64,000 nucleotides of DNA from CAVQBC01 sp963848415 (GCA_963848415.1 CAWKDN010000001.1:310001-374000); one strand, 5' to 3'; shown: positions 15,703 through 25,743, counted from the first letter of the stretch. Notes: generated from the sequence alone by a model not told the origin. A program made the numbers and translations.

Positions 15703-16797
15703 CTAGCCGAGCTCGATCTCCTCCGCGCCGTGCATCCGCAGGTGGTCGAGCACGCCGCCGCGCGCCTCCTGCAGGCGCAGGCGGTCGACCAGCGGCGCGT
15801 AGCTGCCGCCCGCGAGGCCGTCCGCCAGCAGCGCCGCGCCGCGCGCCGCGCTCTTGACCGCGAGCGCGGAGCGGACGGGCGCGACGCGCTCCAGGCGCTC
15901 GGCGAGCCCGCCGAGGAGCCCGGGCACCGAGGCCAGCCGGCCGGCCACGAGCACCTCGCGGGGCGCGGGCACCGACGCGGTCAGGGCGAGCACCGCCTTG
16001 ACCGCTCCCTCCTCGAGCGCGAGCCAGCCGTCGCGGGCGCGCGGATCGTCCCGCAGCCGCTCCAGCGCGCCGGGCGCCCGAGGTCGAGCGCCCCGTCCGG
16101 GTCGAGCGCCCCGCCGCTGAAGACGGTCCGCTTCGAGAGCGCGCCGCCGATGAGGTAGGCCGCCTCGGCGTCGAGCGCTCCGCACGCGCGCGCGCCGATC
16201 GGGCCGGCCGAGCCGCCGAGGCCGTCGACGATCTGCCCGGCGTCGACGGCCAGCGCCGCGCTGAACCCGCCGCCGAGCTCGAGCAGGACGAACCGGGTCT
16301 GCTCGTATCCGATCCCGAGGCGCTCGGCCTGGTCGGCGATCCCGAGCGCCGCGCTCGCGACCTTGTCGGCGGTCCCCACGTCGACGCGGTTCCACTTGCG
16401 ATGGTCCGGGACGGTGGGGAGGTGGATCGCGCCGGGCCCGAAGACCAGCGGCATGCCGGCTGCGATCAGCGCCCGGACGATCGTGCGCATCCCGGCGATG
16501 CCGGCGCGTGCCTCCGGCTCGTCGGCGCGGTTGAGCACCATCAGCGCGAGCTCGCGCTCGCCGACCTCGCGCGGCCGGGACGAGCGGAAGGCCGTAGCCG
16601 GCGGGGCCGAGCACGAGGTCGAAGGGCGCGTAGGCAGAGAGCGCGTCGACCAGCGGCGTGGGGTCGGCGCCGAGCTGCACGGAGGGGAAGCTCTCCTCCA
16701 TCAGCGGCAGCCCGCCGTTGAGCGCGCAGAGCTCGAAGGAGACGGTGCCGGGATCGATGCCGGCGACGCGCGGGCCTCGGCCCCGCCTGGGGCTCAG
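15703..16797 (-). CDS. DUF1464 family ASKHA-type (kinase-like) protein of the H4MPT island
   Basis: A protein of about 365 residues. RVAGIDPGTVSFELCALNGG opens an actin/hexokinase-like fold, with FVLLELGGGFSAALAVDAG and IVDGLGGSAGPIGARACG in the middle. DUF1464 proteins are otherwise mostly archaeal and of unknown activity (predicted acid kinase). Compensating slips lie near 16570 and 16075. No clear ATG or GTG start is visible after the mtdB stop, so the first codon shown is provisional. It is last in the fae-to-DUF1464 operon, which suggests a role in C1 cofactor metabolism. Confidence 0.65.
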   Translation of the reverse strand: MSPRRGRGPRVAGIDPGTVSFELCALNGGLPLMEESFPSVQLGADPTPLVDALSAYAPFDLVLGPAGYGLPLVPAARGRRARARADGAQPRRRAGGTRRHRRDAHDRPGADRSRHAAGLRARRDPPPHRPGPSQVEPRRRGDRRQGRERGARDRRPGRAPRDRIRADPVRPARARRRVQRGAGRRRRADRRRPRRLGRPDRRARVRSARRRGGLPHRRRALEADRLQRRGARPGRGARPRAPGALERLRDDPRARDGWLALEEGAVKAVLALTASVPAPREVLVAGRLASVPGLLGGLAERLERVAPVRSALAVKSAARGAALLADGLAGGSYAPLVDRLRLQEARGGVLDHLRMHGAEEIELG

Positions 16798-17661
16798 GTC
16801 AATCCCTTCGCGATGTCGTAGACGCCGTCGACGTCCAGGATCGCGTCGTTGGACTCGAACAGGCGCCGCACGCACGCCTTGTGGACCTTCATCTTCGGCC
16901 CCCCGATCGCCAGCGCGCCGAGCACGCGCTTGCCGTCGTGCTCGGCGAGGTCGTCCTGGGCCTCGGTGCCCTCGATCCCGAGCGGCTCGGCCGCGTTGAA
17001 GTCGGCGAGCACCTCGATCGACTCGACCTTGCTGCCACACCGCGGCCGGGAGCACCTCCACGCCCGCGGGGCCGGCGGCCAGGACGAGCGAGGCGCCGTC
17101 GAGCAGGCCGGCGAGCTCGTCGTCGTCGGCGGGCTCGACGATGTCGATGCCGCGCTCCTCGGCGACGGTCAGGCCGCGCGCGCGGCGATGCGGCTTGTCG
17201 CCGAAGCGCGCGGCCGGGATCCCCGACACGGTGACGTCGCAGCCCTCGTCGATCAGCAGCGCGGCCGCGCGCAGGCCGACCGCGCCGGCGCCCACGATCA
17301 CGACGCGGCGGCCGTCGAGGTCGATCTCGGTGGCGAGCCGCGCGACCGTCGTCGCGGCGGTCGTGTTGCAGCCGTTGGAGTCGAGCATCGCCGACACCCG
17401 GAACGGGCCGAAGAACGCCTCCTGCACCTCGGCCAGCACCGCCTCGCCGTCCCCGACGCTCGAGCCGCCGACCCAGACCGCGAGGTGGCGAGGTCGTCGG
17501 GGCCGCGGGTGAAGAACGCGGACTGCACGAGCCCCCGTACGGCGTCGGGCTCGATGCCCGCCGTAAGCGAGCAGCGCGTCGACGCCGGCGTCGTGGGCGA
17601 CGATCGCGTCGAACGTGCTCGGGTGCTCGTCGGTGTCGAGCTGGATCAGGATCTTCTTCAC
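16794..17661 (-). CDS. mtdB: NAD(P)-dependent methylene-H4MPT dehydrogenase
   Basis: About 289 residues. KKILIQLDTDEHPSTFDAI, VGGSSVGDGEAVL, VSAMLDSNGCNTTAATTVA, the nucleotide site VVIVGAGAVGLRAAALL and the C-terminal LGALAIGGPKMKVHKACV match MtdB, which oxidises methylene-H4MPT to methenyl-H4MPT. Slips near 17567, 17487 and 17030 must be bridged. The GTG start has a GGGAGGA site and overlaps the upstream gene's stop. It acts in the cytoplasm between spontaneous or Fae-catalysed condensation and Mch. Confidence 0.85.
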
Positions 17662-19053
17662 GGTTCCTCCCCGGCGGCGCGTCTCGTGGGTTGCGCCGTG
17701 AGCCGCACGCGCTCGCGGCGCGGCTCGGCGAACGTCATGTAGCCCCAGTCCAGCGGGGACTCCTGGCGGTAGTTCTTGCGCAGGGCGCGGGCGATCGTGG
17801 CCTTCATCAGCTCCTTGCCGAGGTAGAAGGCGTGTGTGGCCTCCTCTACCCCGAGCTGGTCGAAGATCTCGTTGAAGTCCGTGCCCTTGACGAAGCGCTC
17901 GGCGTTGAAGACGTAGATCCAGTCGGCGTCGGCGAAGATCCGGAAGTTCGGATCGGTCACCTGCGCGTGCAGCTCGCGCAGCTCGGCCTCGTCGTAGGGG
18001 CGGAACTCCTCGTCCTTGACGGTGAGCAGCCGGCCGTCGATGTGCTTCGGCGGCGTGCCGCGCTCGTGCGCGAAGTGCATCAGCTGCGCCGCGAGCACGG
18101 CCTCGTGGACGGCGCCGCGCGCCCACTCGATGACCTCGGTCGTGAGCACGTTGCGGATGCCGAGCTCCTGGCAGAACCCGATCAGCAGCGCGTTGACCCC
18201 CGTCGTGTCGGCCTCGGTCAGCTCGGTGAGGTTGCCGATGCCCATGAACATCTCCGCGTCCGGATGGCGCCGGCGGACCTCCAGGTAGCGGCCGAGGCTC
18301 GCCGCGAAGCCCGAGCCGATCGGCTCGATGATCGGGTCGACGAGGTAGGGCTTGCCGAGCCGCTCGAGGTGGGCGATCGTCGCGTCGAGGCTGTCGAGGT
18401 CCTCGGGCGTGTCCGGGATCAGGATCGGCGTGGCCGAGAGGCGCTCGGCCAGGTGCCGGTTGGAGCCGTTGAGGCTGAGCACGTAGTCCACGCCGGCCGC
18501 GTCGGCCATCAGGATCTCGTCGGGATCGAGCGTGTCGATGCTCAGCGCGAAGCCGGCGGCGCGCAGCTCGGCGATCACGCCGGGCCCGTCGCGGAGCCAG
18601 TCGCGGCCGAGCGAGAGCCCGAGGTCGATCACGTCCGCGCCGGCGTCGCGGTAGTACCCGGCGATCTCGAGGATGCTGGTCGCGGTCCAGGCGCGGCACG
18701 TGGTTGATCTCGGCGAACACGCGGATGTCGCGCTCGCCGTAGCTCGAGCGCGCGTCGGCCTGCCCGAACCAGCTCGGCAGCGCCTTGAGGTCCGCGGGTC
18801 CCTTCTCGACCGGGACCCCGAAGCGCTCGCTGAGGACGTCGACCTCGCCCTCGCACATCCCCGGGATCATGATCTTCGTGACCGCCTCGGGCACCTCGAG
18901 GCGGCGCGCGATCCAGTCGGTGGTCATCAGCGCGGCCACCGTGATCTTCATGACCGCGACGTCGTAGTCGAACGGCAGCTCGGCGCGGCCCAGCGTGTCC
19001 CGCAGCGCGGGCTCCGCGAGCTTGCCGGTCACGAAGAGCAGCCGCTCGGACAC
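17658..19053 (-). CDS. Dihydropteroate synthase-like protein of H4MPT synthesis
   Basis: About 465 residues in two parts. The N-terminal part (SERLLFVTGKLAEPALRDTL, VMKITVAALMTTDWIA) is the DUF6513-type domain. The C-terminal part is a pterin-binding TIM barrel (ADVIDLGLSLGRDW, DYVLSLNGSN, IIEPIGSGFAASLG, MFMGIGNLTELTEADT). One slip lies near 18690. Homologues sit in the H4MPT clusters of methylotrophs, where they are proposed to couple the pterin to the arabityl-aniline precursor. The first codon is GTG at 19051-19053. Confidence 0.82.
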
Positions 19054-19063
19054 GCCCTGAGGT

Positions 19064-19440
19064 CTAGCGCGTGCCCTTGCTGAAGACGAACTTGTTCGGC
19101 GTGCCCTCCAGCGCGCTGTCGGCGGCGGGACGCCACAGCACGGTGTCCTCGATCTGACGCGCGAGGGCGAAGTCCTTGTCGGTGATGCCGCCGCTGGAGT
19201 GCGTGCTCAGCTTCACCCACAGCTTGCCCCACGTCACCGCGAGGTCGGCATGGTGGTTCGCGGCCTCGCACAGGTAGCCGACGGCGTTGACGAGCATCAG
19301 CGTGCTCGGCCACCCGTCGGTGTTGTACTTGCGCCGCAGCCAGTCCGCCCTCGAGGTACCAGCCGTCGAGGCCGTCCTCGCCGATCTTCGCCTCGACCTC
19401 CTCGTCGGAGTAGGGCTTGAGCTTGTCCTCGTGTGGCCAT
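19064..19440 (-). CDS. Pterin-4a-carbinolamine dehydratase-like protein
   Basis: About 125 residues: DKLKPYSDEEVEAKIGE, LRRKYNTDGWPSTLML, then ANHHADLAVTWGKLWVKLST, which is the DCoH/PhhB active-site region with its adjacent histidines. Slips near 19430 and 19343 break the frame. The ATG at 19438-19440 follows AAGGAGG by 8 bp. In methylotroph H4MPT clusters such proteins are linked with pterin cofactor handling. No aromatic hydroxylase gene is present here, which supports a C1-cofactor role. Confidence 0.75.
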
Positions 19441-19464
19441 GGGCGATCGCCTCCTTCGGGCCTA

Positions 19465-20252
19465 CTACATCACAAGGCCACCGTTGACGTTGATCGCCTG
19501 GCCCGTGACGAACGCCGCTGCCGGCGAGGCCAGGTACAGCGCCGCCGCGGCGACGTCGGCGGGCGTCCCCCAGCGGCCCAGCGGCGTCGACTCGGCGACC
19601 GAGCGCCGGAACCCGGGGTCGGCGTCCCGCCCGAACGCGGTCTCGATCCAGCCGGGGCAGAGGACGTTGACGCGCACCGCCGGGGCGAGCTTGCGCGCCA
19701 GGCTCTTGCTGTAGGCGAGCACGCCGCCCTTGACCGCGCTGAACAGCCCGGGATCGGCGCCGGCCATGCCGCTCGTGACGTGGTCCCAGCTCATGTTCAC
19801 GATCGCGCCGCCGCCGGCCTGCTCGCGCATCACGGCGCCGGCCGCGTAAGAGCACGCGATCGTGCCCTTGAGGTCGACGGCGAGCAGGAGGTCGAGCTTG
19901 CGCTCCCAGTCCCAGCCGGCCGCCTCCCCGGTGAGCACGTCGGCGCCGGCGTTGTTGACCCACACGTCGAGGCCGCCCAGCCGCTCGCGCGCCTCCGCGA
20001 CGAGCGCCTCGCAGCCCGCGCGCGTGCCGAGGTCGGCGCGCGCGACCATCGCCTGCCCGCCGCGGGCCGCGACGCCGTCGGCGACCGCGCGCGCGGCCGC
20101 CTCGCTGCTGCGGTAGGTCACCAGCACGGTCGCGCCGGCGCCGGCGAACGCCTCGGCGATGCCGGCGCCGATCCCGCTGCTCGCGCCCGTGACGACCGCG
20201 CGGGCCCCGTCGAGGCGGGACCCGCCCGGCTGCGCCGTGCCGTCCGGCGTGA
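19465..20252 (-). CDS. Short-chain dehydrogenase/reductase in the fae operon
   Basis: About 260 residues of a classical SDR: AVVTGASSGIGAGIAEAFAG cofactor site, the VNNAG segment, the active site in GLFSAVKGGVLAYSKSL and the end VTGQAINVNGGLVM. The canonical catalytic YxxxK is changed: the expected tyrosine position reads F (LFSAVKG), so activity may differ or rest on another residue. No standard start codon is found between the fae stop and the glycine motif, so the 5' end is uncertain. It sits between fae and pterin genes, suggesting a pterin reductase or C1 reaction. Confidence 0.75.
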
Positions 20253-20765
20253 CTACCCCTCGGTTCCCCCGGCGAACGGGTGCCGCGCCTCGGCCACCCC
20301 GTCGAGCACCTGCTGGAGCTTGGGCTCGTCGCCCAGGGCGCGGGCGATCGACTCCTTCGTGGCCTGGTAGTTCCAGTCGAAGATCTTCTTGTCGTCGACC
20401 GCCTCCCAGTGGATGAAGACGCCGACGATGATGCAGAGGTCCTCCACCTGGTCGTTCGAGATGACGCCCTCGCCCACCGAGTCCACGACCGCGCGCGCGA
20501 CCGCCGCCTGCGCCGGCCCGAACATCTGCACCGCCTGGGTGGCGCCCTTCATCGTGACCTTGTTGGACATGATCGTGTCCGGCTTGGCCGGCAGGTTGGG
20601 CGCGACCACCGCCAAGAGGTTCGTGTGCCCCTCCTTCTGGCCGGTCAGGGCGGCCGCGAACGCCTGGCCGACCGGCCCGTCCTTCGGCCCGATGAGGAGG
20701 TCGATGTGGGCGACCTCGTTGCCCTCGCCAACCAGGGACTCGCCCACCATGATCGGACCCGCCAT
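20253..20765 (-). CDS. fae: Formaldehyde-activating enzyme
   Basis: A 170-residue protein matching Fae along its whole length: GESLVGEGNEVAHIDLLIGP with the catalytic histidine at residue 20, VMFGPAQAAVARAV-type core (here QMFGPAQAAVARAVVDSV), and VFIHWEAVDDKKIFDWNYQA. Fae condenses formaldehyde with H4MPT to methylene-H4MPT, the entry step of the pathway. The ATG follows a GGAGGAG site. It is the first gene of the minus-strand C1 operon, as expected for a highly expressed enzyme. Confidence 0.95.
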   Translation of the reverse strand: MAGPIMVGESLVGEGNEVAHIDLLIGPKDGPVGQAFAAALTGQKEGHTNLLAVVAPNLPAKPDTIMSNKVTMKGATQAVQMFGPAQAAVARAVVDSVGEGVISNDQVEDLCIIVGVFIHWEAVDDKKIFDWNYQATKESIARALGDEPKLQQVLDGVAEARHPFAGGTEG

Positions 20766-20855
20766 ACGCGCCTCTCCTCCGTGCTCGTCGACCGGCTGCC
20801 GCGACAGCCCACGACAGCCCTAATGCCCGTCTTCTGGCGCGCAGGAAGCTATACG
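20766..20855. promoter_or_regulatory. Divergent control region of the two C1 operons, with tandem repeat
   Basis: This 90-bp gap separates fae from the plus-strand operon. CGACAGCCC occurs twice in tandem at 20802-20810 and 20812-20820, one per 10 bp, on one face of the helix. It is a candidate binding site for a shared activator. Clear -35/-10 boxes are not evident. Confidence 0.4.
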
Positions 20856-21755
20856 ATGGCGCGAATGGAGGTCAACCAGCTGCGGCGCCGCAGCTCGGGG
20901 CCCGTGGCGGCAGCCCGCCGGAGCACAGCGGAGGTGGCCGGCGCCGCGCAGCTGGCCTGCGTGCTCGAGGTGAGTGCCTTCAAGCCCGGGAACATCACGC
21001 CCCGCCACGACTTCGCGGACACCTCCTACGAGGACATGCTGCGCAGCGCGATCGCGCTGGGGCCGGAGCTCGGGCGGGCGGCGGAGCGCGGCGTCGGGGA
21101 CACCGTGCTGGCCGCGGTGCGTGCGTCGCGCCGCGTCGCCGGCGCGAACACGAACCTGGGGATCGCGCTGCTGCTGGCGCCGCTCGCGCGCGCCGCGCTG
21201 CTCGGAGGCTCGCTGTCCGAGCGCACCGAGGAGGTGCTGCGCGGCCTGACCCTGGACGACGCGCGCGCCGCCTACGCGGCCATCCGCGAGGCCGGGGCCG
21301 GCGGCCTCGAGGAGCCCGTCGAGCACGACGTGCGCGCCGCGCCCACGCTCGCCCTGCGCGAGGCGATGGCGGCCGCCGCCGAGCGCGACTCGATCGCCGC
21401 CGAGTACGCGACCGGCTACGCCGTGACCTTCGGGCTCGGGCTGCCGGCGCTGGCGGACGCGCTCGACGCCGGGCTGGCGCCGCGCGCGGCGACCGTCGAG
21501 CTCTGCCTGGCCCTGCTCGCCGCGGTCCCGGACACGCTCATCGCCCGCAAGCGCGGTCGCGTCACCGCCGAGCGGGTGTCCGCCGGCGCGGCCGGCGTGC
21601 TGGCCGCCGGCGGCGTCCGCGGCGACGCGGGGCGGGAGGCCCTCGACGCGTTCGACGCCTCGCTGCGCCAGGACGGCAACGCGCTGAACCCCGGCACGAC
21701 GGCCGACCTGGTGACTGCGGTGCTCTTCGTCGCGCTGCTGGAAGGGCCGCTGTGA
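20856..21755 (+). CDS. Triphosphoribosyl-dephospho-CoA synthase (CitG)-like protein
   Basis: A 299-residue CitG/MdcB-family protein: VLEVSAFKPGNITPRHDFAD, SAIALGPELGRAA, GANTNLGIALLLAPLA and SLRQDGNALNPGTTADLVTA. In citrate lyase systems CitG makes a prosthetic-group precursor, but no citrate lyase genes are here. CitG-like genes recur in H4MPT clusters of methylotrophs and probably serve a pterin or furan cofactor step. The ATG at 20856 is used; another lies 9 bp later. Its stop overlaps the next gene. Confidence 0.8.
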   Translation: MARMEVNQLRRRSSGPVAAARRSTAEVAGAAQLACVLEVSAFKPGNITPRHDFADTSYEDMLRSAIALGPELGRAAERGVGDTVLAAVRASRRVAGANTNLGIALLLAPLARAALLGGSLSERTEEVLRGLTLDDARAAYAAIREAGAGGLEEPVEHDVRAAPTLALREAMAAAAERDSIAAEYATGYAVTFGLGLPALADALDAGLAPRAATVELCLALLAAVPDTLIARKRGRVTAERVSAGAAGVLAAGGVRGDAGREALDAFDASLRQDGNALNPGTTADLVTAVLFVALLEGPL

Positions 21756-22892
21756 TCCTGCTCGTCTCGGTCAGCGCGCGCATGCTGGCCGAGCTGGCGA
21801 CGCGGGAGGGCCACGACGTCGTCGCGGTGGACCGCTTCGGCGACCTCGACCTCCAGCGGCTGTGCCCGAGCCTGTCGACGATGCGCGACCTCGGCGGGCG
21901 CGGCTCGATGGCCGACCTCGCCGACCTGGCCGACCGCGTCCGGGCCGAGGGCGTCGTCTACGGCGCGGGGCTCGAGAACCGGCCCGACCTCGTCGTCCCG
22001 GCTCGCCGCGGGGCGGACGCTGCTCGGCTGCAGCCCGGCGACGCTCCGGCGCGTGCGCGACCCGGCGGTGCTCGGCGCCTCGCTGCGGGCGGCGGGGTTC
22101 GCCTACCCGCTCACCTTCTCCGCCCGCGAGGCGCCGGCGCGGGCGGATCGCTCGCGCCGGTGGCTGCGCAAGCCGGCCCGCGGGGGCGGCGGCCGCGGGG
22201 TGCGGGCGTGGCGCGGCGGCCGGCTGGCCGACCACCAGATCGTGCAGGAGCGCATCGCCGGGCTCGCGTGCTCGGCGGCGGCGGTCGCCGACGGCCGCTC
22301 GGCGGCGCTGCTCGGCGTCAGCGAGCAGCTGACCGGGCGCCGGGCGCTCGGCGCCCGCGGCTTTCAGTGGTGCGGCAACGTCGTGCCGGCCCGGCTGCCG
22401 GAGCGCGAGCGCTCCGCGCTGGCCGCCGCGGCCCAGACGATCTGCGCCCACCTGGCCGCCGCGTTCGGCCTGCGCGGCGTGTTCGGCGTGGATCTCGTCT
22501 GGGACGGCGCGCAGGCGTGGGTGGTGGAGGTCAACCCGCGCCCGGTCGCGTCGCTGGAGGCGATCGACGCCGCGCACGGCACGCGCTCGTTCGCCGCGCA
22601 CCTGGAGGGCTGCGCCGGACGCCTGCCGTCTGCGGCAGCGGCGCCGAGCCGGGCGGCCGGCAAGGCGGTGCTCTTCGCCACCGAGGACCTGCGAGTTCCG
22701 GACACGGGCGACTGGTCGGTCCGCGGGATCCGCGACGTGCCCCACCCCGGCGAGGCGATCGCCGCCGGGCGTCCGATCTGCACCCTCGTGGCGGCGGGAC
22801 GTTCACCGGAGACCGTGCTCGGCGAGCTGGAGGCGCGCGCCACCGCGCTGCGCCGCGAGCTCCACGAAGTGGGTGTCGATGCCGTCGCATGA
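21752..22892 (+). CDS. ATP-grasp family protein of the H4MPT island
   Basis: About 380 residues. ILLVSVSARMLAELATREGH at the start, then KPARGGGGRGVRAW (phosphate-binding glycine loop), QERIAGLACSAAAVADG and GVFGVDLVWDG with VVEVNPRPVASLEA (metal ligands) define an ATP-grasp ligase. One slip lies near 22000. A GTG start overlaps the CitG-like stop. Homologues accompany fhc and mch genes in methylotrophs; the expected reaction is ATP-driven amide or ester formation on a cofactor precursor. The substrate is not known. Confidence 0.78.
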
Positions 22893-24111
22893 GCGCTCCG
22901 CCACCTGCGGCGGCTGCGGCCTGGTGTGCGACGACCTCACGGCGGTCGTCGGCGACGACGGCGGGCTCGAGCGCCTGATCCGCGCCTGTCCGCTCGGCGA
23001 CGCCTGGTTCGCCGAGCGCGTCGACCCCGCGCCGCCGCTCGCGCGCGTCGACGGCCGCGAGGCCGAGCTGGACGGCGCGCTCGACCAGGCCGCGGCGATC
23101 CTCGCCGAGGCGCGCGTGCCGCTCGTGTACGGGCTGGGCCAGACGACCTGCGAGGCCCAGCGCGCCGCGGTCGCGCTGGCCGAGGCGCTCGGCGCGGTGA
23201 TCGATCCCGCCGGCCCGCTGCTCGACGGCGCGTCCGGGCTCGCGTTCCAGGCGCGCGGAGCGAGCACCGCCACGCTCGGTGACGTCCGCGACCGCGCCGA
23301 CGTCGTCGTCGTGTGGCGGGCCGACCCGGTCGCGACGCATCCGCGGCTGCTGGAGCGCCTGCGGCTGCCCGGCGCCGGGCGCGAGCTCGTCGTCGTCGAC
23401 GAGCGGCGGACGGCGAGCGCGGCGGCGGCCGACACGTTCCTGGAGCTTCCCGCCGACCGTGACGTCGAGGCGCTGTGGGCGCTGCGCGCGCTCGTCGGCG
23501 ACGTGCCGGTCGCGGCCGAGCCGCCGCTGGAGGCGCTCGCCGCGCGGCTGCGCGGCTGCCGCTCCGCGGCGATCCTCCACCACGTGCGCGGGCAGGTCGA
23601 GGCGCTCGGGCTCAACGCGCTCGTGCGCGACCTGTGCGGGGTCACGCACGCGGTCGCCGTGACGCTCCGCCACGAGGCGAACGCCGCCGGCGCCGAGGAC
23701 GTGCTCGCCTGGCAGACCGGCTATCCGTCGGCCGTGAGCTTCGCGGGCGGGCACCCGCGCTCCAGCCCGGGCGAGCTGAGCGCGGCGGCGCTGCTCGCGC
23801 GCGGCGAGGCCGACGCCGCCCTCGTCGTCGGCTCCGATCCGCTCGCGCACCTGCCGCGGGAAGCCGCCGAGCGCCTGCGCGCGATCCCCGTCGTGTCGAT
23901 CGACGCCCGGCCCACCGCGACGGCCGACGCGGCGCGCGTCGCGTTCACGACCGCCGCGCCGGGGGTGCACTTGCCCGGCGTCGTGCACCGGCTCGACGGC
24001 GTGCCGGTTCCGCTGCGCGCGCTGCTGGCGTCCTCGCGCCCGAGCGACGAGGAGCTGCTCGAGGCGATCGCCGGGCGGCTGACCCAGACCCGTCAGGCGG
24101 CGCCGGCGTGA
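22879..24111 (+). CDS. fhcB: Formyltransferase/hydrolase complex subunit B
   Basis: A 410-residue homologue of formylmethanofuran dehydrogenase subunit B. The start has ATCGGCGLVCDDL, whose cysteines recall the former cluster site, then DRADVVVVWRADPVATHPRL, LRHEANAAGAEDVLAWQTGY and VVGSDPLAHLP. In bacterial Fhc this subunit has lost the molybdopterin chemistry and plays a structural role. The ATG overlaps the end of the ATP-grasp gene by 14 bp. It is first of the fhcBADC set. Confidence 0.88.
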   Translation: MPSHERSATCGGCGLVCDDLTAVVGDDGGLERLIRACPLGDAWFAERVDPAPPLARVDGREAELDGALDQAAAILAEARVPLVYGLGQTTCEAQRAAVALAEALGAVIDPAGPLLDGASGLAFQARGASTATLGDVRDRADVVVVWRADPVATHPRLLERLRLPGAGRELVVVDERRTASAAAADTFLELPADRDVEALWALRALVGDVPVAAEPPLEALAARLRGCRSAAILHHVRGQVEALGLNALVRDLCGVTHAVAVTLRHEANAAGAEDVLAWQTGYPSAVSFAGGHPRSSPGELSAAALLARGEADAALVVGSDPLAHLPREAAERLRAIPVVSIDARPTATADAARVAFTTAAPGVHLPGVVHRLDGVPVPLRALLASSRPSDEELLEAIAGRLTQTRQAAPA

Positions 24112-25743
24112 CGCTGCGCATCGCCGGCGGGTGCGTCTACGACCCGGCCAACGGGGTCGCCGGCGACCTCCGCGACGTCTGCCTCAGCGACGGCAAGGTG
24201 GTCGAGGACGTGCCCGCGGGCGCGGCGCGGATCGACGCGCGCGGCATGGTGGTGATGCCGGGCGGGGTCGACATCCACGCCCACATCGCGGGGCCGAAGG
24301 TCAACGCCGCGCGCCGGCTGGCTCCCGAGGAGCACCGGGCCGACGTCGTCGACCGGACCGCCATCCTGCGCTCGGGCACCGGTGGCACCGTCCCCTCGAC
24401 CTTCGTGACCGGCTACCGCTACGCGCTGCTGGGCTACACGACGGTGGTCGAAGCCGCGACCCCGCCGCTCGCCGCGCGCCACGTCCTCTCAGAGCTGCGC
24501 GACACGCCGATGATCGACGCCGCCTTCCTGCTGCTGATGGGCAACAACACGGCGCTCTTCGACCTGATCCGCCGCGACCCGGCACGCGTGCGCGACGCGG
24601 TCGCCTGGTGGCTGGAGGCGACGGGCGGCTACGGGGTCAAGCTCGTCAACCCGGGCGGCGTGGAGCGCTTCAAGCGCGGCGAGGGCAACGTCACCTCGCT
24701 CGACGACGACGTCGCGGGCGTCACCCCCCGGCAGGTGATCGACGCGATCGCCGGCGCGGTCCACGAGCTGGGGCTCCCCCATCCCGTCCACGTCCACTGC
24801 AACAACCTCGGCGTCGCCGGCAACTGGCGCACCACGCTCGACACGCTGCGCACGCTGGAGGGCCGGCGGGCGCACCTCGCCCACCTCCAGTTCCACGCCT
24901 ACGGCGGCAAGCCGGGCGGGCGCCTGCGCTCGCGCGCGCCGGACATCGCCGAATATCTCGGCGACCATCCCGAGCTCAGCGCCGACGTCGGGCAGGTGAT
25001 GTTCGGCCCCGCCACGACGATGACCGCCGACGCGCCCGTGTCCGAGCGGCTGCGCGACATCACGAACGGCAAGTGGGTCAACGCCGACACCGAGGTGGAG
25101 ACCGGCTGCGGGATCGTGCCCTTCACCTACCGCGAGAAGAACTACGTGCACGCGCTGCAGTGGGGCATCGGGCTCGAGCTCTTCCTGCTCAGCCGCGACC
25201 CGTGGCGGGTCGTGCTCTCGACCGATCACCCGAACGGCGGCTCGTTCCTCAGCTACCCGCGCCTGATCCGGCTGCTCATGGACCGCGACTTCCGCAACGA
25301 GCAGCTGCGGCCGGGCGAACAAGCGCGCCATCCAGCGCACCGTGCTGCTCGACGACCTCGAGCGCGAGTACACGCTCGAGGAGATCGCGATCGTCACCCG
25401 CGCCGGGCCCGCACGGCTGCTGGGCCTGCGCGACAAGGGCCACCTGGGGGTCGGAGCCGACGCCGACGTGACGCTCTACGACGATCTCGCCGACCGCGAG
25501 GAGATGTTCGCCACGCCGCGCTACGTGGTCAAGGGCGGCCGCGTCGTGGTGCGCGACGGCGAGCTGGTCGAGGCGCTCGCAGGTGACCTGCTGCGCGTCA
25601 CCGCGCCGCACGACCCCGCCGTCGAGGACGTCCTGCGGGAGCAGTTCGAGGAGCGCTACACCGTGCAGTTCGACAGCTACCCGGTGAGCGAGCCCTGGCT
25701 GCTGGAGCCCGCCCGCCGCGTCGCTGCGAGGGCGACGACATGA
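24108..25743 (+). CDS. fhcA: Formyltransferase/hydrolase complex subunit A (amidohydrolase)
   Basis: About 545 residues of the FwdA/FhcA amidohydrolase. Metal-site motifs are visible: PGGVDIHAHIAGPKVN (HxH), YGVKLVNPGG (candidate carboxylated lysine), HVHCNNLG, HLQFHAYGG and VLSTDHPNGG with the catalytic aspartate. The complex hydrolyses the formyl group of formyl-methanofuran to formate, the last step of the route. One slip near 25315 joins the barrel to the C-terminal part (LDDLEREYTLEEIAIVTRAG). The GTG start overlaps the fhcB stop. Confidence 0.9.

Noticed and set aside
15703..19053. A single 1,116-codon open frame on the minus strand
   Set aside because: It is three neighbouring genes (DHPS-like, mtdB, DUF1464) joined in one frame by indels; conserved domains switch frame inside it and internal real starts and stops are visible.
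20856..21755. Citrate lyase or malonate decarboxylase cofactor gene
   Set aside because: No acyl-carrier or lyase subunits are nearby; the surrounding ten genes all belong to C1 metabolism.
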